A DNA stretch of 64,000 nucleotides from Mesorhizobium_K sp040049215 (GTDB taxonomy: Bacteria; Pseudomonadota; Alphaproteobacteria; Rhizobiales; Rhizobiaceae): NCBI RefSeq assembly GCF_040049215.1, contig NZ_JBDZDN010000004.1, forward strand, positions 372,001-436,000. Reading direction: 5' to 3'. Every line of letters starts with the position of its first letter. Positions within the stretch are counted from its first letter, which is position 1. Both the position numbers and the translations under genes were made by a program. Below are positions 1 through 9,121 of the stretch, piece by piece. The notes below the pieces were generated by a model that did no database searches, was not told the DNA's origin, and worked only from the letters and a program-made list of their open reading frames with translations.

Positions 1-1
1 G

Positions 2-3000
2 ACGGTTCCGCGGGCAAGCACGACGTCGCTCGAACTCGATCAGGCGGGGCTTCCCCATCGGATACGGCAGAATGGCCGCACCATCGTCGAGGTCGAGCGC
101 GACGGTGCCGCGCGCACAACCCAGGTCCGCATGCCCAATCAGTCTGGGCAACTGGTGTCCGTCGAGAAGCGCCAGTACCAAGGCTTCCGATTAAGCGCGG
201 TGGAGACCGCCTACGGCCACGCGACGCAGATCAGATACGACGAGGCCGGCCGCCCCGCGACCTTGATCGATCCGCTCGGCACGCGCACGCTGCTCCAGTA
301 CGACGCGGCGGACCGTCTCATACGCATGCGCATCGAGGGCCATGACGGTTCTCTCGCCGAGACCCGATACGCCTGGGGCATTCCGCACGACGAGCTCCTG
401 GAAATCTCCCAATTCCGGGGGGGCAGCTGGGACACAACCCGGCTGCAATACGAGGATGGACTGCTAACCTCGGTGACCACGCCCATCGGGGCCACGTGGA
501 GATACACCTACGACGCCACCGGCAATCTCGCGACGCTCGTCGATCCTTCCGGTGTGACGCGGACGTTCTCGTCCAACGATGCGGGAACGGAGAGCGCCGT
601 CGCCTGGTCCTCCGGCCCAACCGTTCGGACGGAACGGGACCTCGCCGGCCGACTCCTCTCCTCGTCGGACGGAACCGCGCTGAAGACGCTTGCCCGGAAC
701 GGGGTCGGTCTGCCCACACGGATCAACTATTCCAACGCAGCCGCCGGCTTCAACGCGACAGCCGACATTTCCTACGACGGCTATGGCCGGGTGGCGTCGG
801 TCATGGACGACCTCGGTTTTTTCGTCGTCTGGGACCACGACGGGTTCGACCGCATCAGCAGGGTGACGGTGGCGGGCGGCGCCGGCCCGCCGACGGTGGT
901 GGCGCAATACGATCGGGACCTGCAGGGCCGGCCGAAGCGGGTCAACAGGTTCGGGCTGGAAGACGTCTATCAATGGGGCAACGCAAGCGAGCTGCTTTCC
1001 ATTCGCAGCTTCGACGCCTCGAGCAACCTCGTCCGGCACGTCACCTACGACTACGATGTCCTGGAGCGGCTCACCGCCGCGACCCACCGGCATCTCTCGA
1101 TTGTCGAGCGCTGGCGGTACGACGGCGTCGGCCGCCTCACCGGACACGTGGTCGAGTCCACGAACGGCAACCGGTTGTGGGAAAAGGAATGGACCTACGA
1201 CGAAGCGGGGAATGCGGTTGTCGAGCGGTCGGGCGGGATCGTCACGACGCGAACGTACAACGGCTTCAATCAACTCATCGGAAGCCGGACGTTCGGTTGG
1301 ACGCCATTGCCGCCTGCGTCGCTGACGGCGTTATCCGACAGCGCCCTGCCCGGCCATGCTCCCGATCTTGCGAGCGACGGTCTTGCCGCGGCCGATCTCT
1401 CTGCGGGCCATGGCTTCGTCTCGGAAACGACGACGAGCGAGCACTGGCTGGAGCTCGTTCTGCCCAGCCGGCAGGCCGTGAGCGGACTTCAACTGGCGCT
1501 GCCACACGGACGCGATTTCCCTGCCGAGCTTCGCCTGGAATTTGCCGACACGGACGGTGTTTGGCACTCACTTAATGTCCTTTATGCCGTCGGCGCAGGT
1601 ATCCTCGATGCGCCGAGCGGCCGGATCAGGCCAGCGGCGCCGACCGCCACGCTCGGCGTTGCACCAGCACAAGCCGCCCGGATTCGGCTGCTGCAGCCGG
1701 CCGACGCCGGCCCACGACCTCCGGCGGAGCATCCCTACGCACTTGCCGTTGCCGAGCTGACGCTGTTTTCGCCGACTGAGGAGCAACTCGACTGCCACTA
1801 CGACGCGTGTGGACGGCTGCTCGAGGATGGTGAATTCACGTACCAGTACGACGCCCAAGGGCGTCTGGCCGAGGTGATCAAGGGGACCGCGAGTGTGGCG
1901 CACCTGGAATACGGCCCCGACGGCGAGTTGGTGGTGGAGCGTGATCCTGTCACTGGCGCGGCCGTGTTCAATCTTGCCCTGGCAGGACGCTGGCACTCAC
2001 GGCGAGACGCGGTGACAGGCGCGCCGATCTCGGTCGCGGTTTTCGGCGAGTCCAACAGGGTCCTGGCGACAGCCGATGCCAGCGGTGTGAAGTCCCAGTT
2101 CGAAACAAACAAGGTGGGAACGGTCGAAACGGCGCTCGATCCGGGTGGCGCCAAATCGCTGCTGACGGGACCATGGGGCGAGGCCATTCCGGGTATCAGC
2201 CCCAACGATGCTTCGACGCCCCGGTTCGGTGGATACCAGACTGTCGCTGACGGCTCCCTGGCTGTCCTACCCCATCGTGCCTATTCAGTGGCGCTCAACC
2301 GGTTCCTCTCTCCCGACGATCCGGGAATGCCGGACCTGCCGAACCTCTATACGTACGCGGGCAACGACCCGGTGAACGCGGCCGATAGCGGCGGCGAGTT
2401 CATCACGCACCTCTTGGGTGGCATTGCCTCGGTCGGCATCGGCTACGCGATAGCACGCGTGCAAGGCAAGGACTATGAGCTGTCCGACGCGGCGGTCGAT
2501 TTTTGCGTTGGAGCTGCGTCATCCGGTCTTTCGTCGCTTGGCAAATGCGCCAAGTTAGGTGCGGCCCTCAATGCGATGTCGCAGGGGGGGCGGGTAGCCC
2601 GCGTCGCGGCGCGCGCCGCGCCGGTGGCCGGTGCAGCGGCACTAGGCGTGGGCGGAGACTACGCCACGGCGGTCGCAAAAGGCGAGGCCGACGATTTCGA
2701 TCTAACGTCCTCGCTGCTAACCAACACGCTCATGGGCGCCATCGGGGGGCTCTTCGTCCGTGCCTACTGCTTCGCTCCGGATGTCCTCGTCTCAACGCCG
2801 GCAGGCAGGCGGCCGATCGGCGACCTCGAGCCGGGCGACATGGTCCTCGCGCGCACGGCCGACGGACTCTGCGAGCTGGTCGCAGAAGTCGGCAAGGTGG
2901 CGCGGCGGTTTGCCGAGGAGACCGTCGCCATCACCTTCGGGACCGATCCGGGAACTAGCCAATCGGTTGTCTCCTCCAAGGATCACCTTTGGTATGCGGC

Positions 3001-3841
3001 GAACCGCGGCTGGCTCCGAGCCGCCGAACTGCGAGAGGGCGACATACTTGTCACCGCCACGGATGAAGAGATCGCCGTCATAGACGTACGAAGCCAGCGG
3101 ACTGGAACGGAACTGGTCACTCTCGAGCTGGACAAAGGTCATACCTTCTTTGTCAGCGCGTCGTCCTCGGGTGCCGCGGTCTGGGTGCACAACGGCTGCC
3201 ACGTACGGGACGCGCTCATGGCCAGCGATGTGCACTTGTCGAACCAGATCAGTTGGCGGCGCCTTCATGGCGTTCATACAAGAAGGCATGTCAACAGGCA
3301 TGCATTCGCGACGCTGCTCTTCGAGCAAGGCAGGGGAACCTCCAGGCGCTTCATCTCCCGCAACCGATGGCGCTCGGCACATCGGATAATGTGGGACCGG
3401 AAGGTCAAGCCGCACCGGCTGTACTACAAGACTGGCGTAAACGACCTGGGGATCAATGCCGCAACGCGGTCGCATGCGGAGGGCGGTGTATTCAACCAGC
3501 TTGCGCACTATCTGGATGAGTTGAAGGCCAAGGGCGCCACGGGGAAGCGTAGAGCAGTGCTTCTCGTTGACAAAAGGCTATGCAGCTATTGCGAGTCGGC
3601 GGCGGGGGTGCGCAGGATGTTTGAGCGCGCCGAACTGGATGAATTGGTGATTATCTGGCGCCACCCCCTTTCCGGCAAATCAGGTCTGCTCCTGATGAAC
3701 GAAGGGGGCCTCGTCGACAACGCCGCAGCCGCTATGGGCGATTGGGTTGCCAAGCTCCTGAGACAAGACTTCGCTCCGATCGACTGGTCGAACCTTGCGA
3801 TGAAGGCCCCGGTTCTGGCTCCCCGGTTGGCCGGCAAGTAG
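2..3841 (+). CDS. RHS-repeat polymorphic toxin with Hint domain and deaminase-like tip (5' partial)
   Basis: The frame is open from the first base, so the protein starts upstream of the window; the first ATG inside is at 131, and residue numbers here count from it. Residues 1-390 and 550-720 carry YD/RHS-type repeats (YDxxGR, RYDxxGR), which build the shell that encloses a toxin in this family. The RHS core ends near residues 720-755 (RFLSPDD, then NLYTYAGNDPVN). Residues 880-1021 form a Hint (hedgehog/intein) domain with first residue C880 and terminal HNG (N1021), expected to cleave the tip off. The last ~125 residues contain HAE (H1115, E1117) and CSYC (C1151, C1154), the zinc-site pattern of deaminase-fold toxins. 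A discoidin-like insert interrupts the shell at about 394-548. The target (nucleic acid or nucleotide) cannot be read from sequence. No immunity gene is recognisable in the 255 bases downstream. Confidence 0.85.
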   Translation, partial: TVPRASTTSLELDQAGLPHRIRQNGRTIVEVERDGAARTTQVRMPNQSGQLVSVEKRQYQGFRLSAVETAYGHATQIRYDEAGRPATLIDPLGTRTLLQYDAADRLIRMRIEGHDGSLAETRYAWGIPHDELLEISQFRGGSWDTTRLQYEDGLLTSVTTPIGATWRYTYDATGNLATLVDPSGVTRTFSSNDAGTESAVAWSSGPTVRTERDLAGRLLSSSDGTALKTLARNGVGLPTRINYSNAAAGFNATADISYDGYGRVASVMDDLGFFVVWDHDGFDRISRVTVAGGAGPPTVVAQYDRDLQGRPKRVNRFGLEDVYQWGNASELLSIRSFDASSNLVRHVTYDYDVLERLTAATHRHLSIVERWRYDGVGRLTGHVVESTNGNRLWEKEWTYDEAGNAVVERSGGIVTTRTYNGFNQLIGSRTFGWTPLPPASLTALSDSALPGHAPDLASDGLAAADLSAGHGFVSETTTSEHWLELVLPSRQAVSGLQLALPHGRDFPAELRLEFADTDGVWHSLNVLYAVGAGILDAPSGRIRPAAPTATLGVAPAQAARIRLLQPADAGPRPPAEHPYALAVAELTLFSPTEEQLDCHYDACGRLLEDGEFTYQYDAQGRLAEVIKGTASVAHLEYGPDGELVVERDPVTGAAVFNLALAGRWHSRRDAVTGAPISVAVFGESNRVLATADASGVKSQFETNKVGTVETALDPGGAKSLLTGPWGEAIPGISPNDASTPRFGGYQTVADGSLAVLPHRAYSVALNRFLSPDDPGMPDLPNLYTYAGNDPVNAADSGGEFITHLLGGIASVGIGYAIARVQGKDYELSDAAVDFCVGAASSGLSSLGKCAKLGAALNAMSQGGRVARVAARAAPVAGAAALGVGGDYATAVAKGEADDFDLTSSLLTNTLMGAIGGLFVRAYCFAPDVLVSTPAGRRPIGDLEPGDMVLARTADGLCELVAEVGKVARRFAEETVAITFGTDPGTSQSVVSSKDHLWYAANRGWLRAAELREGDILVTATDEEIAVIDVRSQRTGTELVTLELDKGHTFFVSASSSGAAVWVHNGCHVRDALMASDVHLSNQISWRRLHGVHTRRHVNRHAFATLLFEQGRGTSRRFISRNRWRSAHRIMWDRKVKPHRLYYKTGVNDLGINAATRSHAEGGVFNQLAHYLDELKAKGATGKRRAVLLVDKRLCSYCESAAGVRRMFERAELDELVIIWRHPLSGKSGLLLMNEGGLVDNAAAAMGDWVAKLLRQDFAPIDWSNLAMKAPVLAPRLAGK

Positions 3842-4096
3842 CATCGTCTAGACTAGCTGGCGGCCATCTTCAGCTTCGGCAGTTGTATCGAGCACGGACT
3901 GAATATTTAGCTGGCCACTGGCTGCTCACCCCATGCCGGTAAGGTTCCCCGACCGGACGCCAACGCAGGCTGCACGACCTCTGCAGCAAACGCAGCGCTG
4001 ATGGCTTAAACAGCTCGTCGGAGCGTTAAGCTTGAGTTCGTGTCCGACCCGTTTTCGTCACCATGTCGGAACTGATTGGCTCAGTTCGTTTCCAGG

Positions 4097-5112
4097 CTAG
4101 CGATAGCGGACTTGGTTCCAACGGTGTCCGAGGAGCGATAGTATGATGATCAAGCCATAGAAGAACTGCACGTAGAAGCCGGACAGTCCTACGCCGACCA
4201 CCCCGGTCTGGATGAACGAAACGGTTACCGCGCCGATCGCCCCGCCGACCACGGTGCCTATTCCACCCCATGGCGGCGTGCCGCCGACGAACACCGACGC
4301 GATCACCGGCAACAGGTAACCGTCGCCCGAGGTCGGCCACCAAGTGAAGTTGATCATGGTCGAGAACACGCCGGCAAGCGCGGCCCCGAGCCCCATCAAG
4401 CCGAACACCTTCACGCGGGTCCAATTGACGTTAATTCCCATTTCATTGGCGCTGTCGGGGTTGTCGCCGACCACGTGCACATGGGCGCCGAACCTGTGAC
4501 GGTTGTAGAGCATCGCGCAGAAGGCCACGAACAGGACAGCCCAGAACATCTGGACGGGAACCCCGAACACCTTGCTGGAGAACAGCTTGAAAGCCAGGCT
4601 ATCGACAAGGTCCGGCATTGCGATCGATTTCGAGTTCGTGACGATCAGGATGACACCGCGCAGCATGAAGTTCATTCCCAGCGTCGCCACCAGCGAGGAC
4701 AGCCCGCCGTAGACGACGAGCGCGCCGACGCCGAAGCCCAGAACAGTGCCGAACGCAATCGCAGCCATCATGGCGAGAAGCGGGTCGTATCCGGCTTGCA
4801 CGACCACGGCGAATGCCAGGGAGGCAAGCCCCATGACAGCCGGGAATGACAGGTCGATCTCGCCGGACGTCACGACAAAGACCAGCGGTGCGACCAGGAA
4901 CAGCGTTACGGGCAAGGTGGTCATCACCGCCGTATAGAGACCCCAGTTCGAGAACACTGTGGGGTTTGCTACGAAGAAGGCGAGCAGCATGAGCCAGAAG
5001 ATCGCAAGCGAGCCCAGGGCCGCCCGATTGCCTATGATGAACCGACGCAGAGGGCGCTCGGCAGGGTGCCTGTCCACCGAAACCGGGGGCGTTGCTCGGG
5101 CAACATCGGTCA

Positions 5113-5116
<4 letters not shown>
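4097..5116 (-). CDS. Sugar ABC transporter permease, RbsC/AraH family
   Basis: Inner-membrane permease of a CUT2-type (ribose-like) importer, 339 aa with about eight to ten hydrophobic segments after a charged 30-residue cytoplasmic N-terminus. The family's hallmark SGEIDLS sits at residues 84-90, and a GGTPPWGGIGTVVGGAIG glycine-rich stretch near residue 280 matches the conserved loop of RbsC proteins. Its start overlaps the stop of the ATPase gene by 4 bases, so the two are translationally coupled. It is the last gene of the minus-strand operon starting near 9.0 kb. The substrate cannot be told from the permease; the oxidoreductase and isomerase upstream suggest a sugar or polyol. Confidence 0.9.
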
Positions 5117-5880
<764 letters not shown>

Positions 5881-5896
5881 GGTTCCTCCGCAGATG

Positions 5897-5920
5897 GGCG
5901 CCGTCGTTGCCGACGGCGCC
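5897..5920 (-). other. Stem-loop between binding-protein and ATPase genes
   Basis: A perfect 9-bp stem (GGCGCCGTC / GACGGCGCC) with a 6-base loop lies between the stop of the binding-protein gene and the ATPase start. On the transcribed minus strand no T-run follows it, so it is unlikely to stop transcription completely. Such hairpins after a binding-protein gene commonly protect the upstream mRNA and raise its dose relative to the membrane parts; that role is inferred. The T-run (GTTTTTC) follows it only on the plus strand. Confidence 0.5.
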
Positions 5921-5929
5921 GTTTTTCGC

Positions 5930-6931
5930 TTAGCGCAGGCCCTGTGTCGCGAGATCGGCCACCGTCTCGTAGTTGTCGGGCGTCACGAACCCGGCGCCGG
6001 TATCCACATTGATTGCCGCAAGGCCGTACACCGCCTGCTGGCAGAGGCTGAGGATAGGCAGATACCCTTGCAGGAAGGGCTGCTGATCCGCGGTGAGTTG
6101 TACCCAGCCTTCCTTGAAAGCTTCGACAATCTGCGGGCTCGTGTCGAAGCCGATCTGCACGACCTCACCCGGCTTCTTGCCCGCGGCCTTCATGTATGCA
6201 GGCGCGTTTCCCAAGAGCTGGCCTCCCGGATAGACGATCGCCTTGATGTTGGGCTTGCTGGTCAGCGCCGCGGTGATGACCGGGATCGCCAGGTTGGGAT
6301 CGGCGGCCCATTCCGTCGGCGAAGGCATGCGCGTGACCGTCAGACCTGCCGCCTCAAGCGCGTCGGCGGCCGCACCCTCGCGGACGTAACGTTCGGGCTG
6401 CTGGTCGAACGGACCGAACACGAGCACTTCGTCGCCCGCCTTCAGCCCGAAGCGCCGCACCGACTCTTCGCCAAGCGCCGTGCCTTGCGGGCCTTGCTGG
6501 GCACCGACGTAGCCGCCGCCGAACTTTGCCACGACAGCAGGAAGCGGCACGTTCTGGTACATCATCTTGATGCCCGCGCTGGACGCCTCCTCGGCAAGCG
6601 GCATTATGGCGGCCTCGCCCGCATGGCCCATCATGGCGATCCCATCGGGTTTCGCCGCTACCGCTTCGCGCAGCTGCTGCACCATCGTCTCTGCCTTCCA
6701 GCCCGAGAAGACGTAGTCGACCTTGGCTCCCGTATCGTGGGCGGCCTGCACGGCCCCATTGTACACGATCGAGGCGAATGCGTCGCCCTCCGCGCCGCCC
6801 GCGAAGAAGCGGATCGTGACATCGCTGCACCACTTGTCGCGCAGCGCTTCGGCGCCGGCGGCAGTCGCCATGGACGCCAGCGCCACGGATGCCATTGCAA
6901 ATGCTTTTAGAGAAGTCCTGCCGTAAATCAT
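5930..6931 (-). CDS. Sugar ABC transporter substrate-binding protein (RbsB-like)
   Basis: Periplasmic sugar-binding protein, 333 aa, of the peripla_BP_4/RbsB type. I chose the ATG at 6931 because GGAGG sits a few bases upstream (GGAGGAAGTG then ATG) and because the protein then opens with a normal signal peptide (MIYGRTSLKAFAMASVALAS, ending around AGA-EA). An upstream ATG at 6985 would add 18 charged residues and spoil the signal. The body shows the family's two-lobe pattern, with AKPDGIAMMGHAGEAA as the conserved first-lobe segment. It is followed by the ATPase and permease genes on the same strand. Ligand unknown. Confidence 0.88.
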   Translation of the reverse strand: MIYGRTSLKAFAMASVALASMATAAGAEALRDKWCSDVTIRFFAGGAEGDAFASIVYNGAVQAAHDTGAKVDYVFSGWKAETMVQQLREAVAAKPDGIAMMGHAGEAAIMPLAEEASSAGIKMMYQNVPLPAVVAKFGGGYVGAQQGPQGTALGEESVRRFGLKAGDEVLVFGPFDQQPERYVREGAAADALEAAGLTVTRMPSPTEWAADPNLAIPVITAALTSKPNIKAIVYPGGQLLGNAPAYMKAAGKKPGEVVQIGFDTSPQIVEAFKEGWVQLTADQQPFLQGYLPILSLCQQAVYGLAAINVDTGAGFVTPDNYETVADLATQGLR

Positions 6932-6991
6932 CACTTCCTCCCTTTGTGCTGTCGCACGGTTGGCCGGTCGCTTCGCGGCCGGCATTGCTCC

Positions 6992-7933
6992 CTACTCACC
7001 ACGCCCCAGCGATGGATCTCCCCCCTCGTAGTGCGCGGTAAGATTCACGAAATCGCCACCTCGGGACTGCTTGAGGTGGTTGAGCGCCGCTACCTGTCCG
7101 GTCATTTCGAGCGCATCGCGGTAGACCGGATCGTGCCAGCCCTCGATGTCGATCGACCCGGACCAGCCGGCGAGGCGCAACTCGCTGATGATGTCGGTCC
7201 AGTTGCTGTCCCCGAAACCCGGGGTGCGCATGAAGACGAACGGATGTTTGCCGAAGATGCCGTGCTCGCGGATGACATCCCAGCGCACGGTCGCGTCCTT
7301 GCCATGGACATGGAATATGCGATCGGCCCATTTCCTGATCTGCGGCAGCGGATCGATGAGATAGACGAGCTGATGGCACGGCTCCCATTCGAGGCCGACA
7401 TGCTGGTCAGGCGTTTCGTTGAACATGAGTTCCCAGGCGTCCGGATTGTGGGCGATGTTCCAATCGCCCGTCTCCCAGTTGCCGTTCATCGCGCAATTTT
7501 CGAAGGCAATCTTGATGCCCTTGTCGGCGGCGCGCCTGGCTAGGTCAGACCAAACCTCCCTGTAACGCGGCAGGCTCTCGACCAGCGGCCTGCCGCGCAG
7601 GCGGCCGGTGAAGCCAGCCACGCAGGTCGCGCCGAAATGGTGGGCGTTGTCGATGCACGACTTCCAGCCCTCCAGCGTCGCCAGGTCCAGCTCGCCCGTC
7701 TCAAGCGGATTGCCGAACATGCCGAGGGTCGAAATGGTGATGTCTCGGTTCCCGATCGCATCCTGGCAACGCCTGCCCAGTTCACCAAGATTCTGCCCGT
7801 TCGTCGTCTGCCAGAAAAACGGCTCGAAGCTCTCAAAGCCGAGATCGGCGATCTCCGCGATTCGCTCTGCGGCATTGCCTCCCGTGGCGTTGATCATGGT
7901 TCCGATGCGTATGGACTTTGCCGGGTTGTTCAC
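6992..7933 (-). CDS. Sugar phosphate isomerase/epimerase, xylose-isomerase-like TIM barrel
   Basis: Predicted cytoplasmic TIM-barrel enzyme of 313 aa in the AP-endonuclease-2/xylose-isomerase-like family (IolE/IolI relatives), which isomerise or epimerise sugars and polyols using a divalent metal. The strand-end residues expected to bind metal are visible: IAFENCAMNG, GLEWEPCHQL, HVHGKD near residue 220 and the late DIEGWHD. It starts inside the stop of the upstream oxidoreductase (4-base overlap), so both are made together. Gfo/Idh/MocA plus this family is a frequent pair for oxidation followed by isomerisation of an unusual sugar; the actual substrate is not known. Confidence 0.85.
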   Translation of the reverse strand: MNNPAKSIRIGTMINATGGNAAERIAEIADLGFESFEPFFWQTTNGQNLGELGRRCQDAIGNRDITISTLGMFGNPLETGELDLATLEGWKSCIDNAHHFGATCVAGFTGRLRGRPLVESLPRYREVWSDLARRAADKGIKIAFENCAMNGNWETGDWNIAHNPDAWELMFNETPDQHVGLEWEPCHQLVYLIDPLPQIRKWADRIFHVHGKDATVRWDVIREHGIFGKHPFVFMRTPGFGDSNWTDIISELRLAGWSGSIDIEGWHDPVYRDALEMTGQVAALNHLKQSRGGDFVNLTAHYEGGDPSLGRGE

Positions 7934-8997
7934 GCTGCCTCCTGCACGTCGATCGGAACCCGCCTGCGCGCCGCGGCGCTTTCGATGGCCGAAAACACCA
8001 TCGCCAGGCTTCTGATGTTGTCGCGGCCGCTGGTTTCCGGTTCGCGGCCGTTTTCTATCGCCCCCAGGAAGTCGTCGATGACGCTCACATGCCCATTCGC
8101 AAGGCGCGGATCAGGCGCCGGCGGAACGTCGACTTGTCTCAGTGGGCGGAAGAAGCCGTCATTGCCGTCGACGACATTCAAGGCGAAGTGGTCTTCGCCG
8201 TCCCACAAGAGCGTGCCTCTCGGCCCCACGATCCTCCATGCCGAATCCCAGCTGGTGTTGGCGCCCTCGGCGCTCCACGAACCGCGATAGGTGAAAATGA
8301 CATCGCCGGTGAACTCGAAAATCGCATTCGCGGCCGAGCCGTACGCGTACCAGGAACCCGACGGATTGCTCTCATGGCAGTAGACCGCGACCGGTTCCTG
8401 CCCGGAGAGGAACCGCGCCGCGTCGAAGGTGTGGATCGCCATGTCGAGTAGCAGAACGTGCTGCATCACGTCCCGGAAGCCGCCGAAATGCGCCCCGACG
8501 AAGAAGTCGCAATGGATCGCGTTCACGGTTCCGAGTAGGCCGCTCTCGATTGTGGCGCGGACCCGTCGGATACCCTCCTTGAACCGTCTGTTCTGGCACA
8601 CCGCGAACAGGCGTCCGGCCCGCGACGCCGCCTGCCGAATCTTGCGGGCGTCTTCCATAGTGGTCGCCATCGGCTTTTCGCTGAGGACGTGACATCCGCG
8701 GCCAAGGCTCGTTTTCACGACGTCAAGCCTCGCCGAGGGAACGGCGACGTCGAACACGATCTGCGGCCGCAAGTCTGACAGCATCCCATCCAGGTCGATA
8801 CCGGCGGGACATTCCGAGATGTCGAACTCGCTGCGCAGCCGCTCGGCGGCAGCAAGGTCGAGGTCAACGAGGCCGGTCAGCACGACCCGGTCCTTCAGGG
8901 CCGGCTCGCGAAGCGCGCGCACCCAGGTGGCAGCCATGTTGCCACATCCGACCAGGATGGCCTTTTTGCGCAAATTCCCCTCCCCGGCAATCAGCAC
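7930..8997 (-). CDS. Gfo/Idh/MocA family NAD(P)-dependent oxidoreductase
   Basis: About 350 aa. The N-terminal Rossmann fold begins KKAILVGCGNMAATWVRAL, and LSEKPMATT near residue 100 carries the EKP motif with the family's catalytic lysine. These enzymes oxidise or reduce a hydroxyl of a sugar or inositol. It is the first gene of the operon and lies directly behind two LacI-type operators. The start is uncertain: GTG at 8997 gives MLIAGEGNL..., while a TTG at 8973 has GGGGAGGGG just upstream and gives MRKKAILVG; both keep the whole Rossmann fold. Confidence 0.88.
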   Translation of the reverse strand: MLIAGEGNLRKKAILVGCGNMAATWVRALREPALKDRVVLTGLVDLDLAAAERLRSEFDISECPAGIDLDGMLSDLRPQIVFDVAVPSARLDVVKTSLGRGCHVLSEKPMATTMEDARKIRQAASRAGRLFAVCQNRRFKEGIRRVRATIESGLLGTVNAIHCDFFVGAHFGGFRDVMQHVLLLDMAIHTFDAARFLSGQEPVAVYCHESNPSGSWYAYGSAANAIFEFTGDVIFTYRGSWSAEGANTSWDSAWRIVGPRGTLLWDGEDHFALNVVDGNDGFFRPLRQVDVPPAPDPRLANGHVSVIDDFLGAIENGREPETSGRDNIRSLAMVFSAIESAAARRRVPIDVQEAA

Positions 8998-9020
8998 ACG
9001 CCCGCAAGCGCCTAGACGTT

Positions 9021-9034
9021 CGTAAGCGCTTACG
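9021..9034. promoter_or_regulatory. LacI-type operator O1
   Basis: CGTAAGCGCTTACG is a perfect 14-bp palindrome with the central CG flanked by inverted half-sites typical of LacI-family operators. It lies in the divergent region between the oxidoreductase start and the LacI regulator gene and is close to the operon start, where bound repressor would block transcription. Confidence 0.8.
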
Positions 9035-9040
9035 TTTCTC

Positions 9041-9054
9041 CGTAAGCGTTTACG
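9041..9054. promoter_or_regulatory. LacI-type operator O2
   Basis: CGTAAGCGTTTACG differs from the first operator at one base and lies 20 bp (about two helical turns) from it, so two dimers could bind the same face of the helix. It probably serves both the import operon and autoregulation of the lacI-type gene starting at 9122. Confidence 0.78.
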
Positions 9055-9121
9055 GAACTATACTTTGCTCGATAACCGTGTCAATTGCCTGTTTTTCGGC
9101 GCTGGGGGAACCATACCAAGA

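Noticed and set aside
5897..5926. Plus-strand rho-independent terminator (hairpin plus GTTTTTC)
   Set aside because: No plus-strand gene ends here; the hairpin is more sensibly part of the minus-strand sugar operon message.
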